DNA of 64,000 nt. It comes from an uncultured Clostridia bacterium (GTDB taxonomy: Bacteria > Bacillota > Clostridia > Oscillospirales > Ruminococcaceae). Location: the NCBI GenBank assembly GCA_944382875.1, contig CALWNQ010000014.1, forward strand, positions 1 to 64,000. The letters are read 5' to 3'. Every line of letters begins with the position of its first letter. Positions within the stretch are counted from its first letter, which is position 1. Below, piece after piece: positions 43,904-52,253 of this stretch. Position numbers and translations under genes: made by a program. Below the pieces are notes generated by a model that was given only the letters and a program-made list of their open reading frames with translations, did no database searches and had not been told where the DNA came from.

Positions 43904-44647
43904 TTACATGGACATGCAGCCGGATACTTCCAGAACCTGGCCGGTAATATAGGAAGCGCGATCTGAAGCCAGGAATGCTACCGCGTTTGCGATATCTTCG
44001 GGCTGGCCGAAACGTTTCAGCGCAATCCGGTCGATAATCGCTTTTTTGTATGCTTCGTCGAGCACATCGGTCATGGGTGTCTGAACAAAGCCGGGTGCGA
44101 CAGCGTTGACGGTGATGTTACGGCTGCCAAGTTCTTTGGCGGCTGTTTTTGTCATACCGATGATACCGGCTTTTGCGGCAGCATAGTTCATCTGTCCGGC
44201 GTTACCGTAAATACCAGCGACCGATGAGATGTTAATGATATGGCCGCTTCTCTGCCGCATCATAACGCCGCTGACATGGCGCATCATATTAAACACAGAT
44301 TTGTAGTTTACATTCGTAACAGCGTCGAACTGTGCCTCGCTCATCCGGGCAAGTAGACCATCGCGAGTGATGCCGGCGTTGTTAACCAGAACATCAATCG
44401 ATCCAAAGCGTTCTTTTACCGCTTTGGTCATCGTTTCGCAGGCAGTAAAGTCCGAAACATCGCAGAGGAAACACTCTGCTTCCACGCCGAAAGCGCGGCA
44501 TGCTTCTGCGGTTTGTTTGCCGCCGTTTTCCAGTTCCTGTTCGCCGCGGCAGTTGATAGCGATATTATAACCTTCTGCTGCCAGTGTTTTGGCAATGCAG
44601 GCGCCGATCCCCTGGGAGGCGCCGGTAATCAGTGCGGTTTTTGCCAT
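43904..44647 (-). CDS. fabG: 3-oxoacyl-ACP reductase FabG
   Basis: NADPH-dependent reduction of 3-oxoacyl-ACP. The 247-residue short-chain dehydrogenase has the nucleotide loop GASQGIGACIAKTL, NNAGITRDGLLARM, the catalytic Ser in NISSVAGIYGNAGQ and Tyr-x3-Lys in NYAAAKAGIIG. GAAAGGAAG precedes the start. It lies in the order expected for a clostridial fab operon except that fabD is missing between fabK and fabG. Confidence 0.97.
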   Translation of the reverse strand: MAKTALITGASQGIGACIAKTLAAEGYNIAINCRGEQELENGGKQTAEACRAFGVEAECFLCDVSDFTACETMTKAVKERFGSIDVLVNNAGITRDGLLARMSEAQFDAVTNVNYKSVFNMMRHVSGVMMRQRSGHIINISSVAGIYGNAGQMNYAAAKAGIIGMTKTAAKELGSRNITVNAVAPGFVQTPMTDVLDEAYKKAIIDRIALKRFGQPEDIANAVAFLASDRASYITGQVLEVSGCMSM

Positions 44648-44676
44648 TCTGATCTTCCTTTCAGATAAAATAGAGT

Positions 44677-45624
44677 TTACAGGGAAAGGGAAGCTGCTTT
44701 GTTTCGGAGGAGCTCTTCCGCTTCAGTGAAAACATCAGTGATGATTTTGCTGCAGGGACGAATTTCATGTACCATACCTGCAATTTGTCCAGCCATAAAG
44801 CTGCCGTTTTCACGGTCGCCGTCTTTTGCTGCACGGCGGAGCGAACCGATGGTAAGTTCTTCAATTTCCTCAAAGGTAGCACCGGCACGTTCTCTCTCAA
44901 TGACTTTTTTGGTATATCGGTTTTTGATCTGCCGGACAGCTGCGCCGCCGCAGATTTGTCCCGTGACCGCTGAGTCGGTGTCCTTGGCGCCCAGAACAAG
45001 CTCTTTATAATTGGGATGGATCTGGCATTCTTCCGAAGCAAGGAAAACAGTACCCATCTGGATACCTTCCGCGCCAAGCATCATGGCAGCGGCAAGTCCG
45101 CGGCCATCTGCGATACCGCCTGCGGCCAGAACTGGGATGGATACTGCGTCGACGACCTGCGGTACCAGACACATGGTGGTTGTCTGCCCGATATGACCGC
45201 CTGATTCGCAGCCTTCGGCAATCACAGCATCGGCACCCGCGCGTTCCATACGCCGCGCCAACGCGACCGAAGCGACAACCGGAATTACCTTGATACCGGC
45301 AGCCTTCCAGCTTTCCATATACTGCCCGGGATTTCCGGCACCGGTGGTGACTACGGCAACACCCTCTTCCACCACAATTTTTGCCAGTTCCTCGGCATTC
45401 GGGCTCATCAGCATAATGTTGACGCCAAAAGGTTTATCGGTCAATTTTTTCGCTTTGCGGATTTCTTCGCGGATAACTTCGGCAGGTGCGGAGCCGCCTG
45501 CAATCAGGCCAACGCCGCCGGCATTGGAAACCGCTGCGGCAAGAGTGGATTCCGCTACCCAGGCCATACCGCCCTGCAGGACGGGGTACTCGACACCGAG
45601 AAGTTCCGTAATTCTGGTTTTCAT
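44677..45624 (-). CDS. fabK: Enoyl-ACP reductase II (FabK, FMN-dependent)
   Basis: Performs the last reduction of each elongation cycle using FMN and NAD(P)H; it is the triclosan-insensitive alternative to FabI. The 315-residue TIM-barrel protein matches the nitronate-monooxygenase/FabK family: VEYPVLQGGMAWVAESTLAAAVSNAGGVGLIAGG at the start, AEGCESGGHIG (about residues 136-146) and the FMN phosphate-binding LAAGGIADGRGLAAAMMLGAEGIQMGT. It sits between fabH and fabG. Confidence 0.97.
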   Translation of the reverse strand: MKTRITELLGVEYPVLQGGMAWVAESTLAAAVSNAGGVGLIAGGSAPAEVIREEIRKAKKLTDKPFGVNIMLMSPNAEELAKIVVEEGVAVVTTGAGNPGQYMESWKAAGIKVIPVVASVALARRMERAGADAVIAEGCESGGHIGQTTTMCLVPQVVDAVSIPVLAAGGIADGRGLAAAMMLGAEGIQMGTVFLASEECQIHPNYKELVLGAKDTDSAVTGQICGGAAVRQIKNRYTKKVIERERAGATFEEIEELTIGSLRRAAKDGDRENGSFMAGQIAGMVHEIRPCSKIITDVFTEAEELLRNKAASLSL

Positions 45625-45647
45625 CTTATTCTGATGTTCCTTTCTGT

Positions 45648-46631
45648 TTAATACTCAAAAACTGAACTGCCATATACCAATCCTGCGCCAAATCCGACCA
45701 AGCAAAGTGTTTGACCATGCTGGATTCTGCCGTCCCGGATTGCTTCATCCAGTGCAATGGGAATACACGCAGAAGAGGTATTGGCGCGTTCGGCAATGTT
45801 GCAGATGGTTTTTTCCATGGGAAATTCCATTGCGGCGTTTGCGGTCTGAATAATCCGGATATTTGCCTGATGAGGGATCAGCCAATCAAGCTGATCCAAT
45901 GTGATGCCGTATTTTTCACAGGCATTGCGGACAGCTTTGGGCATAGAAGTTACTGCAAATTTGTAAACTTTTCGTCCGTCCATATACAGCATTCCAGGCT
46001 TGATGTCGGCAAATCCGTCGCAAGAGGCCGTTGAGCGTGTTGTTACAAATGGCACCTGATTCTCCGGATGCCGTGCGAAAAGAGTATATGCTCCTGTTCC
46101 ATCTGAACCGAAATCAGCAGCATATGGCTTGTCCGAAGGCCCAAAAATAACGGCACCGGCGCCATCACCGAATAAAACGCAGGTAGAACGGTCAGTATAA
46201 TCAGTAATCTGGGAAAGTTTTTCGGAAGAGACGACCATAATCCGGCTCATGCCGTTTTTCAAGTAAAGCCGTGCAATATCGGTTCCGTAAACAAACCCGG
46301 CACAGGCAGCATTGACATCAAAAGCGAGGGCGTTGGATGCTCCTAACTTTCCCTGTATGATACAGGACAGAGACGGTGTGTAGTAGTCAGAAGTAACAGT
46401 AGTACAGATAATCATATCAAGATCTGTCGCTGTAATTCCAGCGTTTTCCAAAGCTCGTTCCGCTGCAAAAAGCGCCATTTCGAAATTGGCGCCGTCATGC
46501 AGATGACGGCGATTGATACCGGAGTGCTTGACAATCCATTCATCAGAGGTATCTACATATTGGGTGAATTCTTCGTTTTCTACAACCCGTTCCGGAATAA
46601 AAGAGCCGGTTCCCAGAATTTGAATTCCCAT
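45648..46631 (-). CDS. fabH: 3-oxoacyl-ACP synthase III (FabH)
   Basis: Starts fatty acid chains by joining acyl-CoA and malonyl-ACP. The 327-residue protein shows the Cys-His-Asn triad: Cys in DVNAACAGFVYG, His in WLIPHQANIRII and Asn in NIAERANTSSACIP. ATG 46631 is preferred because AGAAAGGAA lies six bases upstream. It is the first gene of the ten-gene minus-strand operon and sits directly downstream of a strong promoter and a small palindrome. Confidence 0.97.
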   Translation of the reverse strand: MGIQILGTGSFIPERVVENEEFTQYVDTSDEWIVKHSGINRRHLHDGANFEMALFAAERALENAGITATDLDMIICTTVTSDYYTPSLSCIIQGKLGASNALAFDVNAACAGFVYGTDIARLYLKNGMSRIMVVSSEKLSQITDYTDRSTCVLFGDGAGAVIFGPSDKPYAADFGSDGTGAYTLFARHPENQVPFVTTRSTASCDGFADIKPGMLYMDGRKVYKFAVTSMPKAVRNACEKYGITLDQLDWLIPHQANIRIIQTANAAMEFPMEKTICNIAERANTSSACIPIALDEAIRDGRIQHGQTLCLVGFGAGLVYGSSVFEY

Positions 46632-46658
46632 TTTCAATTCCTTTCTATATCAAAATGA

Positions 46659-46672
46659 AATCTGCACAGATT
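46659..46672. promoter_or_regulatory. Palindrome in the fabH leader, possible operator
   Basis: AATCTG CA CAGATT is a perfect inverted repeat between the predicted fab promoter and the fabH start codon. A related half-site, CAGATTTG, lies at 46698-46705 against the -10 box. It does not look like a FapR or FabT box as I know them. Confidence 0.45.
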
Positions 46673-46704
46673 CGCAAAAAGACTTGCAAAAAGGGCGCAG
46701 ATTT

Positions 46705-46733
46705 GTTATAGTGAAAGAAGAAGCTTCTGTCAA
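46705..46733 (-). promoter_or_regulatory. Predicted sigma-A promoter of the fab operon
   Basis: On the minus strand a perfect TTGACA (46733-46728), a 17-base spacer and TATAAC (46710-46705), 74 bases before the fabH start. Confidence 0.85.
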
Positions 46734-46917
46734 AAAGAAACTTCACGATCTTATATTTATTGTACTGATTTGTTACGCTTTTGTCAACAAGTATTCTGGC
46801 TGTTTGGCGCTTTCTGGCAAATGGAAGAGATATTTTCACAAAAAAGTAACAAAATATTCTGGTAATTCTGTCGAAAAACGGAGAGGTTTTTTCTGTTTTT
46901 CAGAAAGGAAATCATAC

Positions 46918-47841
46918 ATGAACGCATTGTTATTTGCTGGACAAGGCTCTCAAAAACCTGGGATGGGTGTGGAACTGGCCGCTCTTTCGGACGGTGCATC
47001 CAAAGTATTTGAAATTGCTTCTTCTGTGTTGGAATACGACCTTCTGGCTCTTTGCCGGGATGGCTCGGCCGAGGAATTGGCAGCGACCGAGGTGGCACAA
47101 CCGGCTATTATGGCAGTATCGCTGGCGGCATTTGCCGCCTTGACGGAAAAAGGCGTGCCGTTTGCAGCCGTTGCGGGACATTCGCTGGGTGAATATGCCG
47201 CGATGGTGGCGAGCGGGATGCTTTCAATGGAAGAGGGATTTGCCCTGATTCGGTACCGTGCGGCGGCAATGGGGAAATGTGCTGCCAATTCAAACGGCGC
47301 CATGGCGGCGATTATGGGTTCTGACGAAGAAACTGTGGCAAAAATTTGTGCCGAGACAGAAGGATATGTTGTGCCGGTTAACTATAATTCCACTGTGCAG
47401 ACTGTGATTGCAGGGGAAAAAGAGGCCGTTGCCGCCGCTTCCGCGAAATTTGCGGAGATGGGCAAACGGGCTATCCCGCTTGCAGTTGCGTCTGCGTTCC
47501 ATTCCAAGCTGATGCAGCCGGCTGCGGATGAGTTTTATGAACATGCCAAAGCGTTTTCTTTCCGGAAGCCGCAAGTGGATTTCTATTCCAACCTTTCTGG
47601 CGAAAAACTGGAGGATTTTTCGGATATTCCGTCTCGTCTCGCCAGCCATATTGTGTCGCCGGTGCTATTTACCAAAGAATTGGCAGCCATGGAAGCGGCG
47701 GGAATGGATACATTTATCGAATGCGGTCCCGGAAAGGTGCTGACTGGGTTGGTGAAAAAGACGCTCAAGGGTGCGAATGCCTGCAACGTTGAGGATGCCA
47801 AAACTCTGGAAAAGGCATTGGAGTCTGTTATGTCCAAATAA
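46918..47841 (+). CDS. fabD: Malonyl-CoA:ACP transacylase FabD
   Basis: Loads malonyl groups onto ACP. The 307-residue protein has FAGQGSQKPGMG, the nucleophile Ser89 in AGHSLGEYAAM, the Arg region FALIRYRAAAM and the catalytic His in ASAFHSKLM. CAGAAAGGAA precedes ATG 46918; the frame is open further upstream but without a ribosome site. The gene is divergent from the main fab operon instead of lying within it and is probably transcribed with manA 24 bases downstream. A weak TTTTCA/TATTCT pair at 46833-46860 may be its promoter. Confidence 0.96.
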   Translation: MNALLFAGQGSQKPGMGVELAALSDGASKVFEIASSVLEYDLLALCRDGSAEELAATEVAQPAIMAVSLAAFAALTEKGVPFAAVAGHSLGEYAAMVASGMLSMEEGFALIRYRAAAMGKCAANSNGAMAAIMGSDEETVAKICAETEGYVVPVNYNSTVQTVIAGEKEAVAAASAKFAEMGKRAIPLAVASAFHSKLMQPAADEFYEHAKAFSFRKPQVDFYSNLSGEKLEDFSDIPSRLASHIVSPVLFTKELAAMEAAGMDTFIECGPGKVLTGLVKKTLKGANACNVEDAKTLEKALESVMSK

Positions 47842-47865
47842 AAATTATATTAGGAGGTTTTTTCC

Positions 47866-48828
47866 ATGAAAGCGATGAAACTGAATCCTGCGTTTAAAGA
47901 TTATCTTTGGGGCGGCACCAAGCTGCGCGACGAGTTCGGCAAAAAGTGCGATTATGATAAGGTTGCCGAAAGCTGGGAGCTTTCCTGTCACAAAGATGGC
48001 AACTCGGTGATTGCCGATGGCGAATATGCCGGTATGACGCTGGCAGATTATATTCAAAAGGCCGGCAAAGCAGTGCTGGGAACTGACTGTGAAAAATTTG
48101 AGAATTTCCCGATTCTGATTAAGCTGATTGATGCGAAGGACAATCTTTCGGTGCAGGTTCACCCCGATAATGAATATGCCCAGCGGGTAGAGGGTGAATA
48201 CGGCAAGACCGAAATGTGGTATGTTGTGGATTGTGAGCCCGGCGCGTCGTTGCTTTATGGCTTTACCCATGAGATTTCCAAAGAAGAGTTTAAAGAGCGT
48301 ATTGAGAACAACACGCTGCTCGAAGTGACCAACCGGGTAGAGGTTCATCCAGGAGATATGTTCTTTATTGAAGCGAAAACGCTCCACGCGATTGGCAGCG
48401 GTATCCTGATTGCGGAGATCCAACAGAACTCCAATACCACCTATCGTGTGTACGATTATGGACGTGTGGGTGCCGACGGCAAAACCCGTCCGCTTCACAT
48501 TGAGAAAGCATTGGATGTCACCAGTCTGACACCTCCTTCCCATCCGGTTGGACCGCAGGGCAAAAAGGAAACCTTTGACGGCTATGTTTCCACTTTGCTT
48601 GCATCCTGTGAGTATTTTACTGTACATGAGATGGAGATTTCGGACAAGGCGGAGCTCTGTGCCGATGAGAAATCGTTCCATTCTATCTTGGTTTTGGATG
48701 GCAGCCTGACACTCCGGATGGATGGGGAAGATATGAAATTGGTCAAGGGTGACAGTGTCTTTATTCCGGCAAGTGCAGGATGCTATACATTGTCCGGCAA
48801 GGCAAAACTGGTTCACACAACTGTATAA
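47866..48828 (+). CDS. manA: Mannose-6-phosphate isomerase, class I
   Basis: Zinc enzyme that interconverts mannose 6-phosphate and fructose 6-phosphate. The 320-residue cupin protein begins KLNPAFKDYLWGGTKLRDEF, the family opening, and has the metal-binding QVHPDNEYA, KTEMWYVVD and HAIGSGILIAEIQQNSN stretches. AGGAGG stands close before the ATG. It shares a transcript with fabD by position, an unusual pairing, and ends at a clear terminator. Confidence 0.96.
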   Translation: MKAMKLNPAFKDYLWGGTKLRDEFGKKCDYDKVAESWELSCHKDGNSVIADGEYAGMTLADYIQKAGKAVLGTDCEKFENFPILIKLIDAKDNLSVQVHPDNEYAQRVEGEYGKTEMWYVVDCEPGASLLYGFTHEISKEEFKERIENNTLLEVTNRVEVHPGDMFFIEAKTLHAIGSGILIAEIQQNSNTTYRVYDYGRVGADGKTRPLHIEKALDVTSLTPPSHPVGPQGKKETFDGYVSTLLASCEYFTVHEMEISDKAELCADEKSFHSILVLDGSLTLRMDGEDMKLVKGDSVFIPASAGCYTLSGKAKLVHTTV

Positions 48829-48833
48829 AAACG

Positions 48834-48860
48834 AAAGGGACGGATTTCCGTCCCTTTTTT
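48834..48860 (+). terminator. Terminator of fabD-manA
   Basis: AAGGGACGG pairs with CCGTCCCTT around a 4-base loop, followed by TTTT. Because it ends just before the next ribosome site, some read-through into the MGMT-family gene is possible. Confidence 0.92.
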
Positions 48861-48875
48861 GCAGGAGCAGATAAA

Positions 48876-49166
48876 ATGTCGAAATTGTATCAGCGAATTT
48901 ATGAGATTGTACGGCAGATTCCGCCGGGAAAAGTTGCTACCTATGGTCAGATTGCATTGCTTGCTGGAAATCCGCGCCTTTCTCGGGTGGTTGGGTATGC
49001 GCTGCATATTGCTCCTGATGATGTTCCTTGTCACCGGGTTGTGAACCGCAAAGGGGAAACAGCAGTGACTTTCCTGCAGCAACAGAGCCTTCTTGAACAG
49101 GAAGGAATTTGCTTTACTGCTGACGGCAGAGTGGATCTGCGGCTGTATGGCTGGCATTTGCTGTGA
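48876..49166 (+). CDS. MGMT-family DNA repair protein, alkyltransferase-like layout
   Basis: A 96-residue protein consisting only of the DNA-binding domain of O6-alkylguanine transferases: IPPGKVATYGQIALLAGNPRLSRVVGYAL holds the recognition helix and Arg finger, and VPCHRVVNRKG the active-site motif. The C-terminal LLEQEGICFTADGRVDLRLYGW is typical of alkyltransferase-like (ATL) proteins, which flag O6-alkylguanine for excision repair and have Trp or Ala in place of the Cys. Here the Cys is kept, so it may still transfer alkyl groups. The start at 48876 follows AGGAG. Confidence 0.85.
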   Translation: MSKLYQRIYEIVRQIPPGKVATYGQIALLAGNPRLSRVVGYALHIAPDDVPCHRVVNRKGETAVTFLQQQSLLEQEGICFTADGRVDLRLYGWHLL

Positions 49167-49275
49167 TTTTTTAAGGCTTTTGTATGTAAAAATTGAATCG
49201 GAACGGCAGAGATTTCTTCCTCATACAATAGGGCAGCAGGATTCATCCTGTATTACCGATTAAGGGGGAGATTCA

Positions 49276-49716
49276 ATGTGTTGTCATTGCGGAAAATGCT
49301 TCTGTTGCGGCTGCCAGCATGAGCAGGAAGCGGTAGAACAAAATATCGGGTGCGGTTGTGAGAATACTGTGCAAACACAGGAAGAAACATGTCCAGACTC
49401 TGAAAATAAACAGCATGGTTGTGGATGTTGGAACTGTGGATCCAACTGCAGGCGTGATTATGATTACGCTTATGATGTTGCAACTTCTGATTCGGTTTCC
49501 TGTTCAGGCTGTATGTCTGGCTTAAATTCCAATTGCGATGATCCGGATGTCCCGGTTTACCATTGCGGCGGGGGATGTTCCCGAAGCAAGTGCCGGATTT
49601 GCTGCGATCAGAACGGTTGTTGCCGTGTTTATCCGTGCAGTTGGCGCAATTCTTACTGGCCAGAATTTGCACATCCGAGATGGCTTTGCTGCCGGGATTT
49701 GTACAACGTGAGATGA
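49276..49716 (+). CDS. Orphan cysteine-rich protein (27 Cys in 146 residues)
   Basis: I do not recognise this gene. A strong ribosome site (AAGGGGGAG) eight bases before the ATG and a terminator just after the stop show it is expressed. The protein opens MCCHCGKCFCCGC and continues with Cys pairs in C-x-C, C-x2-C and CC spacings across its full length (GCGCWNCGSNC, CSGC, CGGGCSRSKCRICC, NGCCRVYPC, WLCC). It has no signal peptide or hydrophobic helix. The spacing suggests metal binding or disulphide cross-linking, as in metallothionein-like or spore-coat proteins; neither is proven. A TACAAT at 49224-49229 may be its -10 box. Confidence 0.75.
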   Translation: MCCHCGKCFCCGCQHEQEAVEQNIGCGCENTVQTQEETCPDSENKQHGCGCWNCGSNCRRDYDYAYDVATSDSVSCSGCMSGLNSNCDDPDVPVYHCGGGCSRSKCRICCDQNGCCRVYPCSWRNSYWPEFAHPRWLCCRDLYNVR

Positions 49717-49717
49717 C

Positions 49718-49750
49718 AAAACACCCGTCCGTATTGGACGGGTGTTTTTC
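49718..49750 (+). terminator. Terminator of the cysteine-rich gene
   Basis: ACACCCGTCC pairs with GGACGGGTGT around a 5-base loop, followed by TTTTC. Confidence 0.93.
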
Positions 49751-49877
49751 AGTTGCTAATGAGAGTTTATGGCTGATTTATAAAATCACCTCTGATCACT
49801 TTTACTAGAGATATGTTGCTTTAAGTATACTTTTGACCGATATTTGCGGTGCTATGACCCATTTAATATATTCGCTT

Positions 49878-52253
49878 TCATTCATAATCCATTAATAAGT
49901 CAAGAACTAACAAGCACATTCCTGCCAAGGAAAACAAGAGAATCAGCCATACAACCCAAGCAAAGCTATATGGAGAGCCATCCACAGACATTCCCTGTGT
50001 CGCGCAAAGGGATACGGCGTGGAAAAGTGGAAAAAAGCTAAGCCATTCAATCCCATTTTCCATACCGGAGAGCGCCAATAAACTTGGCAGGCAGAAAATT
50101 GTTGCGGAAATAAAAGAGGTTGTCAAAGAATGTCCCATTTTCTGCCCAAGCCACAATGAAATAAGCCCCATTCCCATACATGCTGCGAAACGGCAGATGA
50201 AACAGAAAAGAAGAAGATCGCTCAGGGTAAAGCAGGACGGGATATTCTCAAAATCAGAGATACTCATGGTGGGGGCGAACATAGCCGGAAGCCCATAGTC
50301 CCGCAGAATTTGATACAAATGGGGAATGGAAGCTACCAGGGTGATGGCAACAGCCCCAATACCGCTTTGCAGCAGTTTCATTTGAACGGTTTTGCTGCGA
50401 CCCCTGGGTGTGCAGCGGAGGATCACCTCCATACCGCTTTTTCGTTCCATAGCGAATAGGCCGGAAAAGCAGAAAGCGCATAAAAGGCCGGCGTAGAGGG
50501 TATCATACAAAGCTGTATTTCCATTCAGACCGAACAACCGGCGATAACCGGTTTCATACACCAGCCAGGCTTTGGGATGCTCTTTCAAATAGAGATTGAT
50601 GTTATTTTGAATGATCCGGGTGTAAACCTCGTATTTTTGCTGCAACGGCGCGTATTCCGCCAGAGCATACTGGCTGAGCTTCCCGGCGGCAATTTTCCGC
50701 TGCGTTTCCAGCATCGGCGAAAACTCTTCTCCAAACCGAAAAATTTTGTTATAACTTTCCGACGTCCAGGGACCGGAAAGCAAATTCATATAATTGGCGT
50801 AATAAATTTCCTCGGCATCCCGATAATTTTCGGATGTTCCCGTTTGGCAGATGTTCCAAATGAAAAAACCAATCAGTAAAATTGCCGCGCCGTTCATCCA
50901 AAACAGCTTTTTCCCCTCTTCCTGAAATATGGTGACAGGATGTGTTTGATGAGGAATCGGAAAAATTTTTCCGCGTATAGGAGAATGGGAAAGTTTTGCT
51001 TTGGAAAACAGCAGACAAAAGGCAATCCCAAATGTAAGCCCGAAAAGAACAGCCGTAGTCCATTCTACAAAAGGAAGGGAAACCGGTCTGCCAAACCAAT
51101 CCAAATCCCGATAGATTCCCAACAACTCATTGGTTTGCAGCAAGCTGGCAAGGTTGGCGTATTTGATCACACTGAGCTTTCCGGTGGCGGGAATCATCCA
51201 TCGAATTCCGTACATGGCCAATGGAAGCGCTAATGCGCTGATCCAACCGGCTGCCATATTCCGGGCAGCCAGCATGGCAGCCATGACCCATAAACCCATT
51301 ACCAAGATGCCAGCCCATTTTGCCAACAAAAACAGCCCCAAATATTGTCCCACGGTGATTTTCATGGTGCATCGCATCAAAGCGGGAACACTTTGAATGC
51401 TGCGGGAAAGGGGTCCCAATCCAAAAGTAACGCCGCAATACGCCAAATTGACGCCATAAAGCAGCAGCAAAATGGCCAACAAGCTGATCCCAAAAGCCCC
51501 GAGCTTGGCAGCAGCGGTGAAAAGGCACCCTCTTGGTAATGTACGAATCAAACCCAAAAGCCCATGATCCCGTTCCTGCCGCACCAAAAGCATAGCCAAA
51601 AGCGCGGTGGCAGCCAGCAAAAACAAATCGGTAAAAGCGTAGGAAATGGCGGTGTACAGCCCTTTCTGAGGGGAATAATCAATTGGAATTTCTTGCAGAT
51701 TCTCATAAACCGCAGCTGTCCGCAGAATACTTTCCCGTTCAAAATCCGATTGTTCATTCTGGAAAATGGACAGTCCCGAAAGCCGCACCGCCTTTTCCTG
51801 CACCTCTTTCAAAAATCCGGAATAGTTGGCGACAACATCGTATTCCCCCGTTAATTTATGATATAAAATGTAATCGCCCGTCAAACTGCCAGTAGATAGA
51901 GAATAATCGTGTTCCAAATACCGCTGCTCATAGTTTTGAAACAACGCTTCATTTTGTTCCCGGTATCCCAGCCAGGCAGGATTTTCATTGGCGGATTCCC
52001 GAAAAAACTGCTCCATTTTCAAAAGTCCTTCCGCGTCGGCATAACGGGAATGCAGCAGTTCGCCCTTTTCTTCCATAGTTAGGGGGGATAGTTCCGCCGC
52101 CGCTCTGCGATAAGCGGAAGCGGTGGGCTGATTTGCGGCGGGACGGGTGCCGGTCCAAAGCAAAAAGAGATTGGCGAAGGCTAGGATGGCAAGCAGCAGC
52201 AAAAAGGTTCGGTTTCCCCAAATTTTCCGCATCTCGGCAAGAAACAACCTCAT
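49878..52253 (-). CDS. Large ABC exporter permease, internally duplicated (ABC-2 type fusion)
   Basis: A 791-residue membrane protein, about twice the length of a usual ABC-2 permease. Each half has one helix, a large outside loop of about 150-190 residues and about five helices. The repeat is visible: LLVRQERDHGLLGLIRTLPRG (about residue 222) matches FAMERKSGMEVILRCTPRG in the second half, and the openings MRKIWGNRTFLLLLAI and EEGKKLFWMNGAAILL match. The gene therefore looks like two permeases fused end to end, making a complete channel in one chain. Its ATG overlaps the stop of the ATPase gene (ATGA). The substrate is unknown; the nearby sensor kinase suggests export of or response to an envelope-active compound. 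Confidence 0.88.
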   Translation of the reverse strand: MRLFLAEMRKIWGNRTFLLLLAILAFANLFLLWTGTRPAANQPTASAYRRAAAELSPLTMEEKGELLHSRYADAEGLLKMEQFFRESANENPAWLGYREQNEALFQNYEQRYLEHDYSLSTGSLTGDYILYHKLTGEYDVVANYSGFLKEVQEKAVRLSGLSIFQNEQSDFERESILRTAAVYENLQEIPIDYSPQKGLYTAISYAFTDLFLLAATALLAMLLVRQERDHGLLGLIRTLPRGCLFTAAAKLGAFGISLLAILLLLYGVNLAYCGVTFGLGPLSRSIQSVPALMRCTMKITVGQYLGLFLLAKWAGILVMGLWVMAAMLAARNMAAGWISALALPLAMYGIRWMIPATGKLSVIKYANLASLLQTNELLGIYRDLDWFGRPVSLPFVEWTTAVLFGLTFGIAFCLLFSKAKLSHSPIRGKIFPIPHQTHPVTIFQEEGKKLFWMNGAAILLIGFFIWNICQTGTSENYRDAEEIYYANYMNLLSGPWTSESYNKIFRFGEEFSPMLETQRKIAAGKLSQYALAEYAPLQQKYEVYTRIIQNNINLYLKEHPKAWLVYETGYRRLFGLNGNTALYDTLYAGLLCAFCFSGLFAMERKSGMEVILRCTPRGRSKTVQMKLLQSGIGAVAITLVASIPHLYQILRDYGLPAMFAPTMSISDFENIPSCFTLSDLLLFCFICRFAACMGMGLISLWLGQKMGHSLTTSFISATIFCLPSLLALSGMENGIEWLSFFPLFHAVSLCATQGMSVDGSPYSFAWVVWLILLFSLAGMCLLVLDLLMDYE

